This document shows positions 12,937-19,093 of a stretch of 19,093 bases of DNA, in pieces. Numbering within the stretch: position 1 is the first letter of the stretch; every line of letters begins with the position of its first letter. Source of the DNA: Planctomycetales bacterium (GTDB taxonomy: Bacteria > Planctomycetota > Phycisphaerae > SM23-33); assembly GCA_030592655.1 (NCBI GenBank), contig JAUVIQ010000027.1:1-19093 (forward strand), in the 5' to 3' direction. Made by a program: the position numbers and the translations under genes. The notes below the pieces were generated by a model. It saw nothing but the letters and a program-made list of their open reading frames with translations, was not told the origin of the DNA and ran no database searches.

Positions 12937-14079
12937 ATGGCGATGGCGGAAGTAGTATTCAAAGATACGACGAAGATCTACGAAGGTGGTGTCGTGGGCG
13001 CCAAGTCGATAAATCTGACGGTTCGGGACTGTGAATTTATCGTCCTTGTAGGTCCCAGCGGTTGCGGTAAAAGCACGACGCTTCGGATGGTCGCCGGTTT
13101 GGAAGATATTACTTACGGTACTATTCACATAGGCGAGCGTCTGATTAACAACGTCCAGCCTAAGGACCGCGACATAGCGATGGTCTTTCAGAGTTATGCG
13201 TTGTATCCGCACATGACGGTATATAAGAACATGGCTTTCGGGTTGAAGTTGCGGAAGTATCCGAAGGCGGAGATAAAGCAGCGAGTGGCCGATGCCGCGA
13301 AGATGCTGGGGATTTCGGGACTGCTTGACCGCAAGCCCAAAGCTCTTTCGGGCGGTCAGAGGCAGCGTGTGGCGTTGGGGCGGGCGATAGTGCGGGAACC
13401 GAAGGCGTTCCTGTTCGATGAGCCGTTGAGCAACCTCGACGCCAAACTTCGCGTCGAGACCCGCGCAGAACTCAAGGCTTTGCATCGCCGCCTGCACACC
13501 ACGACCATTTACGTTACGCACGACCAGGAAGAGGCAATGACGCTGGGCGACAGGATTGTGGTTATGTTTGAGGGCGTTATCCAGCAGTGTGCCGCACCGC
13601 TGGAAGTGTACGACAGACCTGTCAATCGGTTCGTGGCGGGTTTCGTCGGGACGCCTCCGATGAACTTTATGGAAGGGAAACTCATCGGCTCCAACGGGAA
13701 CGTCTGGTGGGAAGGCGCCAGGGCGAAACTTAGACTCCCGGAATCCCATGGCCAGGCCCTGACCAGTCATGTTGGTAGAGAGGTTGTGCTTGGCGTCAGG
13801 CCTGAGCATATGTCCTCACGCAACGAAGGTCGTTTCGCCGATGGCGATAATATTCTTTCCGTCGAGGTCAGCGTTGTGGAAATTCTGGGTGATACAAAAG
13901 ACGTTCACATGAAGGTAGGCGATAACCTCCTTGTGGCGCGTGTGAACGCCCACGAGGAAATCTCCGAAGAGAGCCATATGCAGATGTACCTGGATACGGA
14001 CAAACTCCATGTTTTTGAACCGGGAGAGACTGGTGTGAACTTGTGTGTAAGTAAAGAGGTTGCTGGTGTTTCAGCGTAG
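12937..14079 (+). CDS. ugpC: MalK/UgpC-type ABC transporter ATP-binding protein
   Basis: The 380-residue protein is the cytoplasmic ATPase of a CUT1-type carbohydrate (or glycerol-phosphate) importer. Visible motifs are Walker A GPSGCGKST (39-47), Q-loop MVFQSYALYPHMTV, signature LSGGQRQRVALGRAIVREP, Walker B with D-loop AFLFDEPLSNLDAKLR, and the H-loop THDQEEAM. After residue 240 comes a regulatory TOBE-type domain (FVGTPPMNFMEGKL, later VVLGVRPEHMSS). No permease or binding protein is adjacent, so it is probably an orphan ATPase shared by several sugar importers. The exact substrate cannot be told from sequence; malK, msmX and ugpC are all possible names. The ATG at 12937 is near the Shine-Dalgarno (4 nt); the ATG two codons later is an alternative. 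Confidence 0.92.
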   Translation: MAMAEVVFKDTTKIYEGGVVGAKSINLTVRDCEFIVLVGPSGCGKSTTLRMVAGLEDITYGTIHIGERLINNVQPKDRDIAMVFQSYALYPHMTVYKNMAFGLKLRKYPKAEIKQRVADAAKMLGISGLLDRKPKALSGGQRQRVALGRAIVREPKAFLFDEPLSNLDAKLRVETRAELKALHRRLHTTTIYVTHDQEEAMTLGDRIVVMFEGVIQQCAAPLEVYDRPVNRFVAGFVGTPPMNFMEGKLIGSNGNVWWEGARAKLRLPESHGQALTSHVGREVVLGVRPEHMSSRNEGRFADGDNILSVEVSVVEILGDTKDVHMKVGDNLLVARVNAHEEISEESHMQMYLDTDKLHVFEPGETGVNLCVSKEVAGVSA

Positions 14080-14173
14080 GGCGGACAGGTTTGTTCGGCT
14101 TGCGCCGGTAGAAAGTCCCAACCCACTTGGGATGATTGCCGATATATCGTCGGCGAATCGGTCGGGAGGTGTT

Positions 14174-14185
14174 ATGAACGACTGA
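14174..14185 (+). other. Possible three-codon upstream ORF (Met-Asn-Asp) in the nusA leader
   Basis: A good Shine-Dalgarno sequence, GGGAGGTG (14164-14171), is followed by ATG AAC GAC TGA. Two small hairpins lie before it (TCCCAA/TTGGGA near 14117-14133, and GCCGA/TCGGC near 14139-14155) and a terminator follows at 14223. This may be a minimal leader ORF or the decayed start of a lost gene; chance cannot be excluded. Confidence 0.25.
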
Positions 14186-14222
14186 CTCGTCGAGACATGT
14201 CGGGAAGCGGAATCGGTTTTTA

Positions 14223-14252
14223 AAGTGGGCGCAGCGATGCCCGCTTTTTTTT
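14223..14252 (+). terminator. Intrinsic terminator between the ABC gene and nusA
   Basis: AAGTGGGC (14223-14230) pairs with GCCCGCTT (14239-14246), with one G-U pair, around an 8-nt loop, followed by a run of eight T. It ends the ABC transcript. As it lies only about 60 nt before the nusA start and I see no convincing promoter after it, it could also act as an attenuator for nusA. Confidence 0.8.
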
Positions 14253-14310
14253 GCCTGTCGAAGGCTTCGTACATGCCGGAGACAAGATAGATCGGGAAAA
14301 GGGAAAGATT

Positions 14311-15723
14311 ATGAATCAGGAATTGCTGCGACTGGTCGAAGGTATCGCCAGGGACAGAAATATCGACCCCGAGACAGTGTTCGAGGACCTGGAAGCTGCC
14401 ATGATTTCCGCTATTCGCAAGGCGAACGCCCAGGCCTCCGACATCGAAGTGCGCATAGATCGTCAGAACGGCGCTATTACCGCCGGCGTTGACGGGACGG
14501 CGCTGTCGATGGGTGAACTGGGACGCATCGCCGCACAAACCGCGAAACAGGTGATGATCCAGAAAATGCGCGAAGCCGAAAGAGGAAGCATCTACGAAGA
14601 GTATCTCGAACTCAGGGGTCAGATTATCACCGGACGGGTAGTACGTCGTGAAGGCGGGTCGTTGATTGTCGAATCGGGTCGCGCCGAAGCCATTCTTCCC
14701 CGAAGCGAACAAATTCCCGGTGAGACGCACTCCCTGGAAGACCGCGTCCGCGCGATGATCCTCGAAGTCCGCGAGCATCCCGGACAGGTCAGAATCGTCC
14801 TGTCGCGGACACATCCCGACTTCGTTCGCAGACTCTTCGAACTGGAAGTTCCGGAAGTCGCCGAACAGATTATCGAAATCCGAGCACTGGCGAGAGAAGC
14901 GGGATACCGCACAAAAGTCGCCGTCAGCAGCCTCGATTCGAGAGTCGATGCCGTCGGCGCTTGCGTAGGTATCAGGGGAAGCCGAATCAGGAGCATCGTC
15001 GATGAACTGGGCGGAGAAAAAATCGACATCGTACGATGGGACGATTCCTCCAAAGTCCTTATCGCAAACGCGCTCAAACCGGCAGAAGTCTATGACATCA
15101 GCCTGTGCTTCGAGATGGGACGAGCAATCGTCGTGGTAACCGAAGACCAACTGTCCCTTGCCATCGGAAAACGAGGACAGAACGTCCGACTTGCCGCAAG
15201 GCTTACGCAATGGGACATCGACATACTCACGCCGACGGAATTCAACAGCGGTATGGACGCTATGGAAAAGACCCTGCTTGATATCGACCGGGTCGATAGC
15301 CAGGTCGTCAGTCAGATCGTCGCGCTGGGAATGGTCAACGTCCTGGACTTCGAAGAAGTCGGACCGGAACCGCTTGTCAAAGAACTTGCGTTGGAACAAC
15401 CCCTCGCCGAACAGATCGTCCGTCGGTGCGGTGAACGGGCGAAAGAAATAGCCGAGGAACAATTGGCGAAGAAAGCAGCGGAAAAAGCGGCAGCGGCGGA
15501 AAAAGAAGAGCAACAGAGCGACGAGTCGGGCAAAGCCGATGAAGCGACTGAACCGTCCCAGCCCGTTCCCGAAACGACAGATAACGACGCTGCCGACGAC
15601 GAGACGGCGCCGGTAAAGCAGGAACAGGCGCCGGTAGAGGAAGTTTCCTCTGAAGTGGAAACCGCATCGGACGATAAAATAATCAGTGATACTGAAGTAC
15701 AACCTGAAGATGGTAGCCGGTAG
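14311..15723 (+). CDS. nusA: Transcription termination/antitermination factor NusA
   Basis: The 470-residue RNA polymerase-associated factor acts in pausing, termination and antitermination. Order of domains: N-terminal RNAP-binding domain (1-98), S1 (about 103-165, GQIITGRVVRREGGSLIVES), KH1 (about 200-255, with VGACVGIRGSRI), KH2 (about 258-308, with LSLAIGKRGQNVRLAARL), a helix-hairpin-helix-like segment (310-375), then a Lys/Ala-rich and finally acidic tail (376-470). Compared with E. coli NusA, the N-terminal domain lacks about 35 residues between IDRQNG and the conserved TAKQVMIQKMREAER. The ATG at 14311 has AAGGGAA upstream. The last codons (EDGSR and stop) are made by the start of the TAGYCGG repeat array that follows. 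rimP, normally just upstream, is absent here. Confidence 0.96.
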   Translation: MNQELLRLVEGIARDRNIDPETVFEDLEAAMISAIRKANAQASDIEVRIDRQNGAITAGVDGTALSMGELGRIAAQTAKQVMIQKMREAERGSIYEEYLELRGQIITGRVVRREGGSLIVESGRAEAILPRSEQIPGETHSLEDRVRAMILEVREHPGQVRIVLSRTHPDFVRRLFELEVPEVAEQIIEIRALAREAGYRTKVAVSSLDSRVDAVGACVGIRGSRIRSIVDELGGEKIDIVRWDDSSKVLIANALKPAEVYDISLCFEMGRAIVVVTEDQLSLAIGKRGQNVRLAARLTQWDIDILTPTEFNSGMDAMEKTLLDIDRVDSQVVSQIVALGMVNVLDFEEVGPEPLVKELALEQPLAEQIVRRCGERAKEIAEEQLAKKAAEKAAAAEKEEQQSDESGKADEATEPSQPVPETTDNDAADDETAPVKQEQAPVEEVSSEVETASDDKIISDTEVQPEDGSR

Positions 15724-15825
15724 TCGGTAGCCGGTGGTCTGGAAAAGAAGAAAAGAACGGGCGTCGGTGTTTTTCTTTGGATGTTTTTTGCCGATTACTG
15801 ACTACCGGATACTGACTACTAATAC
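15712..15825. repeat. Inverted pair of 7-bp word arrays between nusA and infB
   Basis: On the left, four 7-bp units (GGTAGCC, GGTAGTC, GGTAGCC, GGTGGTC) run from 15712 to 15739. On the right, CCGATTA, CTGACTA, CCGGATA and CTGACTA (15791-15818) plus CTAATAC are reverse-complement versions of the same word family (TAGTCAG, TATCCGG, TAATCGG). The arms could pair across a 51-nt spacer. The left array starts inside nusA and contains its stop codon; the right array ends just before the infB ribosome binding site. Confidence 0.75.
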
Positions 15826-15841
15826 TGCGGGAGCACAATTT

Positions 15842-18547
15842 TTGGCTAAGCGCATATTCGAACTTGCCAGGGAGATGGGCGTTACTTCCAAGACCGTCCT
15901 TGAAAAATGCCGCGCCGAGGGTCTGGAAGTCAAGAACCACATGACTGCGTTGTCGGCGGGTCTTGAGGCGACCATCAGCGAATGGTTCAGCGAGGCCGAC
16001 GCCGGCGGAACGGCGGTGGAAACCGCCGAGCACGTCGATCTTGACAAGGCCCATAAAAGGGCGGCTGCACAACGTCGGCGCCGGAAGAAAAAAGCGGCTG
16101 AAGCCGAAGCCGCCGAGCAAAAAACCGCAGACGAAGCGGATGCTGAAACGCCCGTAGTTACAGCCGAAGCCGAAGCCGAACCCGAAGCGCCGGAGGCGGT
16201 TGAAGAGGCTCAACAGGCGGTCGCTGAAGTCGAAACCCCCGAAGCGCCTCCGGAAGTCGAAGAAACGGTCGAAAAACCCCAGGAACCGGAATTACCGGAA
16301 GTCGTCCCCAACGAACCGGTCAGGCCCGAAGTCATTGAACCGGCAGGTCCGCAGGTTGTTCCGGCACCGGCCAAACTTCAGGGACCCAGGGTCGTGCGTT
16401 TTGACGGTGTTGAAACGTCTCCTCCGCCCCGTCCTGCGAGGCGGCGTCCGAGGACTACCAGACCTGTTACGGACCTTGCAGCGGAGGCGGCGGCAGCGGC
16501 GGCGGCTTCGCCAGGGGCCAAAGGAAAAAAACGAGGTCGAACCGGAGCGGCAGCGGGTGGTGAGAAAGCCAAGCGTTCCCAGCGTCGAAGCCCGCGCCGT
16601 AAAAGCGGAGGCGAATCAGGCGAAGGTCTGCGAGAGTGGCGGGACAGAGACCTTATGGAAAGGTCCGCTCGATTGGCAGCCGCTGCCGGAGGTACGCTCC
16701 GTCGCCATCGCGCATCTGTTGGACCGGGACAAACCGAACCAAGACCCGCCGGTCAGGTCGGCGAAGTCGAAATATCCGAACCGATTACCGTCAAAAGCCT
16801 CTCATCCGCTACCGGAATCAGGATTAACAACATTATTCGCAAACTGCTCGGCGAGGGTATCGTAGCGACGATCAATCAAACCCTGGACCGCGAAACGGCG
16901 CAGTTGGTAGCGTCCGACAGCGGTATCGAACTGAAGATAAAAATCGCCAAAACGGCGGAAGATTTACTGGAAGAGGAATTCGCCCAGCGCAAAGAAGGTC
17001 AGACCGAACCGCGATCACCGGTAGTTACGTTCCTTGGGCACGTCGATCACGGGAAAACATCGCTCCTGGACCACATCCGAAACGCTGCGGTGGCCGAAAA
17101 AGAAGACGGCGGAATCACACAGGGTTTCGGATCGTACCGTTATGACGTAAAGGGCAAAAGCGTCGTCTTTCTGGACACGCCGGGGCACGAAGCATTTACG
17201 GCAATGCGCGCTCGCGGCGCTGATATGACCGACATCGTCGTCCTTGTTGTCGCCGCTGACGACGGCGTGATGCCGCAGACCATAGAAGCGATCAATCACG
17301 CCAAAGCCGCCGACGTTCCGATAGTCGTGGCGCTCAATAAAATCGACCTTCCGAACGCAAACGTTCAGCGGGCGATGGGACAATTGGCCGAGCACGACCT
17401 CCAGACAAGAGAATGGGGCGGGCAAACCGAAGTGATACAGACCTCCGCCACCACAGGCGAAGGTATCGACAAACTTGTCGAGATACTTACGCTGGAGGCG
17501 GAACTGCTGGAACTGACCGCCGAACCAGACGCGCCTGCTTCAGGATGGGTTACTGAGGCCTCACGCGATTCGGCCAGGGGTGTTCTGGCGGGTCTGCTGG
17601 TCAAAAATGGAACGTTGAAGGTCGGCGACGTGGTCCTCTGCGGGGGCGCTGCCGGGCGAGTACGGAACATTTCGGACGACCGTGGTAAACCGATCAAACA
17701 GGCATGTCCGGCCACACCGGTAGAGATCATCGGACTGGACGAGGTCCCCGATGCCGGAGACCGATTCTATGTGGTTGACGATCTGACCCGCGCCAAGAGT
17801 GTGGCTGAAGAACGCCGACAGAGACAACGCGCCAAAAGTCTGGCCGCAGCGCCGCAGACAACATTGGAAAACCTCTTCGACCGTATCGAAGCCGGCGCTT
17901 CATCGGAAGTGAAAATCATCGTCAAAGCCGACGTGCAAGGTTCAATCGAGGCGTTGCTCGGAAGCCTTCGCAAGGTGGAGATCGAAGAAGTGAATGTTAC
18001 GGTTCTTCACTCCGGTGTCGGCGGGATAACCGAAGGCGACGTGCTCCTGGCAGAGGCGTCTGATGCGATTGTCCTTGGATTCAGGGTAACCCCCGACAAC
18101 AGGTCGCGGTCGCTGGCTGAACAGAAGGGCGTCGAGATACGCACTTATCGCGTGATTTACCAACTTATAGAGGATATCGAACAGGCAGTTCACGGAATGT
18201 TGACCCCCGAGACGGTCGAGGAGGTAACAGGGCAGGCCGAGGTGAGGGAAGTGTTCAAGATTTCCCGCGTCGGGACCGTTGCCGGATGCTACGTTACCGA
18301 TGGGCTGGTTAACCGTAATGCGGCCATTCGCCTCATCAGAGACAGCGTCGTTGTCGTCGATGAGCGCAGGCTGGACAGTCTGCGCCGGGTCAAGGATGAC
18401 GTCCGCGAGGTTCGAGCCGGACTGGAATGCGGTTTGAGAATCGCCGATTTCAACGACATAAAGGTCGGCGATGTAATCGAGGCCTACCAGACAGTGGAAG
18501 TGGCTCCGAGAATTTCAGCGGGTCGAGCATTGTCCGGTACCGAGTGA
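15842..18547 (+). CDS. infB: Translation initiation factor IF-2
   Basis: The 901-residue GTPase places initiator tRNA on the 30S subunit and promotes subunit joining. It opens with an IF2-N module (AKRIFELAREMGVTSKTVLE, 1-50), followed by a long Glu/Pro/Ala-rich then Arg/Lys-rich linker (about 65-310), a second IF2-N-like module (EPITVKSLSSATGIRINNII, about 312-370) and the G domain: GHVDHGKTS near 399, DTPGHEAFTAMRARGAD near 445 and NKIDLPNA near 500. Domains II-IV follow with VKADVQGSIEAL and HSGVGGITEGDVLLA, ending ISAGRALSGTE. The start is TTG at 15842, because the IF2-N module begins there and GGGAG is 8 nt upstream; the 36 codons before it in frame are repeat-derived. Third in the usual nusA-infB-rbfA order. 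Confidence 0.96.
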   Translation: MAKRIFELAREMGVTSKTVLEKCRAEGLEVKNHMTALSAGLEATISEWFSEADAGGTAVETAEHVDLDKAHKRAAAQRRRRKKKAAEAEAAEQKTADEADAETPVVTAEAEAEPEAPEAVEEAQQAVAEVETPEAPPEVEETVEKPQEPELPEVVPNEPVRPEVIEPAGPQVVPAPAKLQGPRVVRFDGVETSPPPRPARRRPRTTRPVTDLAAEAAAAAAASPGAKGKKRGRTGAAAGGEKAKRSQRRSPRRKSGGESGEGLREWRDRDLMERSARLAAAAGGTLRRHRASVGPGQTEPRPAGQVGEVEISEPITVKSLSSATGIRINNIIRKLLGEGIVATINQTLDRETAQLVASDSGIELKIKIAKTAEDLLEEEFAQRKEGQTEPRSPVVTFLGHVDHGKTSLLDHIRNAAVAEKEDGGITQGFGSYRYDVKGKSVVFLDTPGHEAFTAMRARGADMTDIVVLVVAADDGVMPQTIEAINHAKAADVPIVVALNKIDLPNANVQRAMGQLAEHDLQTREWGGQTEVIQTSATTGEGIDKLVEILTLEAELLELTAEPDAPASGWVTEASRDSARGVLAGLLVKNGTLKVGDVVLCGGAAGRVRNISDDRGKPIKQACPATPVEIIGLDEVPDAGDRFYVVDDLTRAKSVAEERRQRQRAKSLAAAPQTTLENLFDRIEAGASSEVKIIVKADVQGSIEALLGSLRKVEIEEVNVTVLHSGVGGITEGDVLLAEASDAIVLGFRVTPDNRSRSLAEQKGVEIRTYRVIYQLIEDIEQAVHGMLTPETVEEVTGQAEVREVFKISRVGTVAGCYVTDGLVNRNAAIRLIRDSVVVVDERRLDSLRRVKDDVREVRAGLECGLRIADFNDIKVGDVIEAYQTVEVAPRISAGRALSGTE

Positions 18548-18553
18548 TGCGCC

Positions 18554-18841
18554 ATGGCGACAAAAGTGGCCCTGCTGCACCTGGAACTAATGATTCCCGA
18601 CGCGATGAGCCTTAAGGACAAACGACGGGTCGTCAAAAGTTTCAAGGATCGAATCGCTCACGGACGGAACGTTTCGATAGCAGAGGTTGATCATGTCGGC
18701 AGCATCAGGCAAGCCGTACTGGCAGTGTCGATGGTCGGGTCGGACGGAAGGTACATCCGGGGCGCTATGGATAAAATAGTCGATGCCGCCAGAGCAAACC
18801 GCTCAATGGTGATGCTGGATTACGAGGTTGAGATTTTATAA
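18554..18841 (+). CDS. ylxP: YlxP/DUF503 family protein
   Basis: The 95-residue protein fits DUF503 (YlxP): an N-terminal strand with VALLHLELMIPDAMSLKDKR, the conserved SLKDKRRVVKSFKDRI helix, a middle part with NVSIAEVDHVGSIRQAVLAV (usually NVSVAEvd..d..q.a.lgv) and a final strand LDYEVEIL. It begins 6 nt after infB and is followed by rbfA, the place where DUF503 genes are commonly found. The family's role is not firmly established; a link to ribosome maturation is inferred from that neighbourhood. Length is typical. Confidence 0.9.
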   Translation: MATKVALLHLELMIPDAMSLKDKRRVVKSFKDRIAHGRNVSIAEVDHVGSIRQAVLAVSMVGSDGRYIRGAMDKIVDAARANRSMVMLDYEVEIL

Positions 18842-18847
18842 AAAAAG

Positions 18848-19033
18848 CAAACAGAATAGCAGGATTACAGGGATTACAGGATTATGGGGATTTTGATCTT
18901 GTGAGAAGAAGAAAAAAACAAACGGAATAGCGGGATTACAGGGATTACAGGATTATAGGGATTTTCTCTTTTTTATTTTTGTCCTGTAATCCTAGAATCC
19001 CTGTAATCCTGCTATTCTGTTTGTTTCTTCTTC
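18848..19033. repeat. Three-copy word repeat, two direct and one inverted, between ylxP and rbfA
   Basis: Copy A (from 18848) and copy B (from 18919) are direct repeats spaced 71 bp apart. Each contains CAAACrGAATAGCrGGATTA followed by further 8-9 bp words ACAGGGATT, ACAGGATT and ATrGGGATT. Copy C (18981-19033) is the inverted form, including the GAAGAAGAAA flank found before copy B. B and C can form a hairpin of about 30-40 bp; A could replace B in that pairing. A T-rich loop (18966-18980) lies between B and C. The 209-nt gap holds no gene. Confidence 0.85.
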
Positions 19034-19050
19034 AGCAGGGTCTTATTCAG

Positions 19051-19093
19051 ATGAATCGCAGAACGGAACGTATCGGAAAACTTCTCCAGCACG
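19051..19093 (+). CDS. rbfA: Ribosome-binding factor A (first 14 codons only)
   Basis: The visible N-terminus, MNRRTERIGKLLQH, is the opening expected of RbfA (compare MxxRxxRVxxLIxxE), a cold-shock 30S maturation factor. Its place after infB and ylxP supports the call. CAGGG lies about 10 nt before the ATG. An in-frame TTG at 19021, inside the inverted repeat, is a less likely start. The rest of the gene is outside the window. Confidence 0.75.
   Translation, partial: MNRRTERIGKLLQH

Noticed and set aside
14071..15702. 543-codon open frame on the minus strand opposite nusA
   Set aside because: It is the mirror of the nusA gene: low-complexity Phe/Arg-rich protein, no ribosome binding site, and nusA is unmistakable on the plus strand.

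Overview
The window looks like a chromosomal segment of a Planctomycetes-type, Gram-negative-walled bacterium, most likely from the Phycisphaerae side of the phylum. The evidence is an LPS/outer-membrane toolkit (an LptE-like lipoprotein, a BamD-like TPR protein, WaaA), a secreted PEP-CTERM protein with a VPEP...RRRRR tail, and the style of NusA, IF-2, SerS and type I-beta DAHP synthase. The placement is inferred from protein style; no 16S gene or other decisive marker is present.

Layout. Bases 1-2114 (minus strand): partial lptE, overlapped ATGA-style by a bamD-like gene, then recO. Bases 2316-4810 (plus): waaA and proB, 11 nt apart. Bases 4853-6283 (plus): a self-contained unit with a good sigma70-type promoter, a leader of about 250 nt that can form several hairpins, a PEP-CTERM gene and a strong terminator. 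Bases 6284-7039: no gene, but a patchwork of short word-like repeats, two related 18-bp palindromes and an eleven-unit 10-bp array. Bases 7040-12735 (minus): serS, a small membrane protein, a membrane-anchored protein with a ribosomal L7/L12 C-terminal domain, aroF and comEC, closely spaced and probably one transcription unit from a promoter at 12775-12802. Bases 12863-14252 (plus): a MalK/UgpC-type ABC ATPase with a consensus promoter and a terminator. Bases 14311-19093 (plus): nusA, infB, ylxP (DUF503) and the start of rbfA, the classical transcription/translation cluster but without rimP in front.

The genes are mostly housekeeping. The interest lies in two places. (1) A 42-codon block inside the metallo-beta-lactamase domain of ComEC is encoded by a nested palindrome (127 bp, with 16-bp perfect outer arms and 10-bp inner arms) that keeps the reading frame, which resembles a protein-coding palindromic repeat element. 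(2) At least six spacers carry arrays of 7-10 bp words, usually as inverted pairs: recO/waaA, downstream of the PEP-CTERM gene, comEC/aroF, nusA/infB and ylxP/rbfA among them. The words differ between loci but the construction is the same, which suggests a general process making or maintaining intergenic hairpins in this genome. The membrane-tethered L7/L12-like protein is the most unusual gene. No CRISPR array, tRNA, rRNA, insertion sequence or phage gene was seen.
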